A stretch of 5,970 nt of DNA, taken from NCBI GenBank assembly GCA_029865665.1, contig JARXAV010000050.1, forward strand, positions 1 to 5,970, in the 5' to 3' direction. Position numbers and translations under genes: made by a program. The stretch comes from Flectobacillus sp. GTDB lineage: Bacteria; Bacteroidota; Bacteroidia; Cytophagales; Spirosomataceae. The notes below the pieces were generated by a model. It was not told where the DNA came from and ran no database searches. It saw nothing but the letters and a program-made list of their open reading frames with translations. This document shows positions 5,938 to 5,970 of the stretch, in pieces. The stretch's first letter is position 1; the number at the start of each line of letters is the position of its first letter.

Positions 5938-5970
5938 TACTAAAAAATCAGGAAAGCCAATTTTTTAGTA
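5938..5970. repeat. AT-rich inverted repeat at the right edge
   Basis: TACTAAAAAAT (5938-5948) is perfectly repeated in inverse at 5960-5970, with an 11-nt loop in which GG and CC can also pair. With A6/T6 in the arms it resembles a bidirectional terminator for a gene beyond the window, 55 bp upstream of the peptidase start. The repeat runs to the last base, so the stem may be longer. The remaining 5884-5937 shows no consensus promoter; TATTTTAG on the minus strand (5937-5930) is a one-mismatch -7 box, but its nearest TTG is 21 nt upstream. Confidence 0.5.

Overview
The window looks like an ordinary chromosomal stretch of a Bacteroidota bacterium, possibly of the Cytophagales. It is AT-rich, the genes lack Shine-Dalgarno sequences, one promoter fits the Bacteroidota consensus TTTG-N19-TAnnTTTG, and the left-hand gene is a BatA-type protein typical of that phylum. 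The phylum call is firm; the order is a guess.

Layout, left to right: (1) 1-2024, minus strand: a nearly complete gene for a membrane-anchored BatA/von Willebrand A protein, cut by the left edge just inside its last membrane segment. (2) 2121-2155: a strong hairpin terminator behind greA. (3) 2180-2653, minus: greA, transcript-cleavage factor of RNA polymerase. (4) 2654-3131: a long non-coding divergent region. It holds a consensus promoter pointing towards greA, two tandem minus-strand terminators between that promoter and greA, and a 12-bp inverted repeat with one arm near the start of each divergent transcript. (5) 3132-4049, plus: fmt, methionyl-tRNA formyltransferase. (6) 4050-4232: leader region of the next gene, with two matching short palindromes whose centres lie 42 bp apart. 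(7) 4233-4664, plus: a small heat-shock protein (Hsp20). (8) 4673-4744: a large bidirectional terminator and a second hairpin between convergent genes. (9) 4774-5883, minus: a probable lipoprotein peptidase of the M15 (D-Ala-D-Ala carboxypeptidase/endolysin-like) family. (10) 5938-5970: an AT-rich inverted repeat at the right edge.

The genes are single housekeeping or stress units, each apparently with its own control signals, and not one pathway. No mobile element, CRISPR array, tRNA or rRNA was seen. The non-routine signals are regulatory: a possible attenuated leader or small RNA upstream of greA, and a paired operator upstream of hsp20. Both are inferences from sequence pattern only.
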